A DNA stretch of 64,000 nt from contig NC_084769.1 of NCBI RefSeq assembly GCF_028858725.1, positions 10,479,501-10,543,500 of the forward strand, read 5' to 3'. Origin of the DNA: Colius striatus. Its lineage: Eukaryota; Chordata; Aves; Coliiformes; Coliidae. The position numbers and the translations under genes are program-made. The notes below the pieces were generated by a model. It did no database searches. It saw nothing but the letters and a program-made list of their open reading frames with translations, and was not told where the DNA came from. Every line of letters starts with the position of its first letter. Position 1 is the first letter of the stretch. This document shows positions 61,681-64,000 of the stretch, in pieces.

Positions 61681-64000
61681 CCCTGCCCGCGCCGGGACGG
61701 CCTCTGTGCGCCTGCCCGGTCCGCAGCCGAGTCCCCCGGTGCCACCGGGCTCCCTGCCGCCGCCAGCCCGCGATCTGCACCGCTTCCTGCGGGAGGGTTT
61801 CGGGGAAAGCCCCGAGCAGGCAGCCGGTTCCCCCGCCGTGTTCCCCGTGGCTTCCTCAGCGTGCCCTCGTCTAGCCTCGGCGGGACAACATCTCAGGTGG
61901 ATTTGCTCCTCAACGCATCCGAGTGTAATCAAAGTTCGTTCCACCCGTCCCGACTTCCAGGCAGGGCTGGCCCGGTGGAAGGGGAGCCCTGGGAAGAAAC
62001 ACCTTTAGCAGAGTTTCAGTTGGGCTACAGCACGGTATTTTGCAGGTTTCCCTGTGTAACGATGGGTTTAAATCAAACTGGGTTTCCCCCAATCGATACA
62101 TTTCTGGTTTTCTGGTTAAACGGTGGTAGTAGGGCGGGAGCCCTCACATCGTTAACTGCCTACAGGGAACTCCCCTCCGGAGAGCAAATTGAGCTCCTAA
62201 CCACATCTCCCAGGCGTGGGTAAGCACCCGTCCTGGAGATAAAGAGGAGAGTGGGGCAGTGGTTACACAGATTTCCTAAGGGCAACATTTCGTTGTCCGC
62301 TGCTCCCTTGATGCATGAGAAGGGTGAATTTCCAGCGGGTTCACCATAGTTGGAGGCATTCTGTTCGGTCATAAACCAGGCAAAGCTGGAGGTCGAAGGG
62401 AGCGAGAGGCACAGCCTGATCTGACGTTTGTTGAAGCTGATGGCCTGGAGGCATCATATGCAAATTAGTACACACAGGATTCATCCAGCAACTGCAGAAA
62501 TGTCCTGAAAGGACTTGGGATTCTTTTGTTAGCTTTCCTTGAAATTTAAGCAGGGGACATTAAAGCTCTCCTATCAGGAATGCACGCACTTCAGGACTAG
62601 ATCTCCTCTCCAATTACATCCCTATGCTTGTCCAGCATTTTTGGGGGGAGTTATTCGAGCTTTACTCTGCTGCTGCTGAGATGAGGGTTCATCCCTGCCG
62701 TTCCAAGTCTCCCTGATTTTATTTCCTCACCCCTCATCTCCATATTTGAAGCTGGAAGGCAAGTTAATCTCGTAAATCAAAACCTTTCCATGAGAACTGT
62801 ATAGACAGTTGCATGAGAGGAGCCATTACTTGGCACAACACAGCCAAATGTTTTAGCAGATGAAACTGTGACAAAAGAGTAAGTCCTTTTCCTCTCCTCT
62901 GAATTACCAGTTGCATCCCACAGTCTTATTATAAGCCCACACACTTGTCCAAAGCCTTGTAAAATGATTTCTAATAGTTGTTTCTGTTACAGCCCTGGTG
63001 TAATTTTCCATATATTAACTGTGCTAAATACAAATAAATTCGCAAATAAATTGCACTGCTTTGCCGATCATCCCTACTTAACCTTCTGTTAATTTCCCTT
63101 TTGTTCTGGTATTTGTCACTAGCTCAGCTCTCCCCTTGTACCTGAATCCTCGCTATTCCCCTAGTGCTCTGCAAACCCTCCTGACGTGGCTTTTTAATCC
63201 CCTGTTTCCCAAAGGCAGCAGACACACCGCAGCTTTGCTAACCCTTTCGTGAATAATTAACTTCTCGTATCGTCTGGGCAGTTGCAACTTCCCGATTTGA
63301 ATTCATTCACTTTCATAATGAGGTGACCGGTGCCAGGGACTATATTCCAAATAGAGGCTCACCAGCCTCTTCTGCAAAGCCAGAAGTATTTTCTGTGGTG
63401 GGGTCTGCCATCCTTATGGATCAACAAGGACAGATGAAGAAGCAGAAACGTATTCTAACTTTCAGCAGGACAAAATTGGCACAGTTCTTAATATGGGCAG
63501 TTGAGCGCTTGAACAAGCAGTCAGAGAAGATTACAGGGACAGCAGCAGCTAGGTTAAGTGTCAAATTCTAGCAATTTTGTTTGGGAATAATTTAATTACT
63601 CCTCTGTGATGCAGTGAGATGGACTGAACACCTAGTTAATCCCTCTGATAGATTGCTTTGAGGTAAACATGGTGTGACTTTAATGTATAACTCCAGTAGG
63701 ATCTGTGGTCCTTGAGACCCAGAGTTGTGGGCTGGCTGCTGTAATTGCATCTTGTGCCCCAAGAAGCAGCACTGTGATCGATGAGGCAGCTGGTAGTACC
63801 CACTGATCCTGCACTAGTAAGTATTTAGGAATACAGTTGCAAAAAGGTACGTGATGACATCCACCTTGTAATTTTTACACAGGCTGCTACTATATTAAGT
63901 ACCTGCTTAATGTGTGTGATGGCATGCTCCACAGCAGTACCAGGAGAGGGAAATTACCAAGTCAGCTAATCAGTCAGTGTCTGAAGTACCACCTGCCTTG
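61681..64000. other. Upstream flank of C1QL2, no gene recognised
   Basis: CpG density falls off after about 61800. A perfect octamer ATGCAAAT (62458-62465), followed directly by TAG and by unique AT-rich sequence, and the block 62930-63090 (TTCCATATATTAACTGTGC, AATTCGCAAATAAATTGC) look like possible distal enhancer sequence. Frames such as 63323-63571 have no known features. No STEAP3 exon is visible. Confidence 0.55.

Overview
The window looks like bird nuclear DNA. The interspersed repeats I recognise are almost all CR1-type LINE fragments, 5'-truncated and several ending in the typical CR1 3' tail (runs like ATTCTATGATTCT), as is usual for birds and other sauropsids. Two vertebrate genes are recognisable and point toward each other: the 3' end of MARCO on the + strand at the left edge, and a complete two-exon C1QL2 on the - strand near the right end. 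From memory, this is the order and orientation of the two genes on human 2q14.2, with EN1 beyond MARCO and STEAP3 beyond C1QL2. The species cannot be named from the sequence.

Left region (1-5300). Three coding exons of MARCO are visible: one short collagen exon (508-549) and two exons that together encode a complete C-terminal SRCR domain (879-1055 and 2087-2217, ending in TGA). The intron splitting the SRCR domain carries a CR1 copy. A possible long 3' UTR runs to tandem AATAAA signals at 3851-3880. Just beyond it are a CpG-rich block without a recognised gene (about 4500-4830), a (GGCTC)6 tract, and a 150-bp run of same-strand AGGTCA half-sites containing two perfect DR1 elements. A direct duplication of about 280 bp brackets this whole block.

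Middle (5300-58400). This is a gene-poor interval. It holds five clear CR1 copies or fragments, two older CR1-like ones, a 5-bp-unit GC-rich satellite (49258-49505), a near-perfect 48-bp inverted repeat with a 29-nt loop (43117-43241), a 256-codon open frame of unknown meaning (35049-35819, -), and several stretches that look like regulatory DNA (AT-rich homeodomain/POU-type motifs, short palindromes). If synteny with mammals holds, this MARCO-C1QL2 interval is a reasonable place to look for long-range EN1 control.

Right region (58400-64000). A short disrupted protein-like frame lies at 58472-58727 (-). C1QL2 follows: 3' UTR about 58982-59582, coding exon 2 at 59583-59762, a 391-bp intron, and coding exon 1 at 60154-60795. 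It encodes a 273-residue secreted collagen/C1q protein. The first exon and promoter sit in a strong CpG island reaching about 61460, with G-quadruplex-type runs. The last 2.3 kb is upstream non-coding sequence with an octamer motif.

The two genes do not form a pathway. MARCO is a macrophage scavenger receptor, while C1QL2 is a secreted synaptic organiser; both are trimeric collagen-stalk proteins. Everything called a conserved-element candidate is judged by appearance only.
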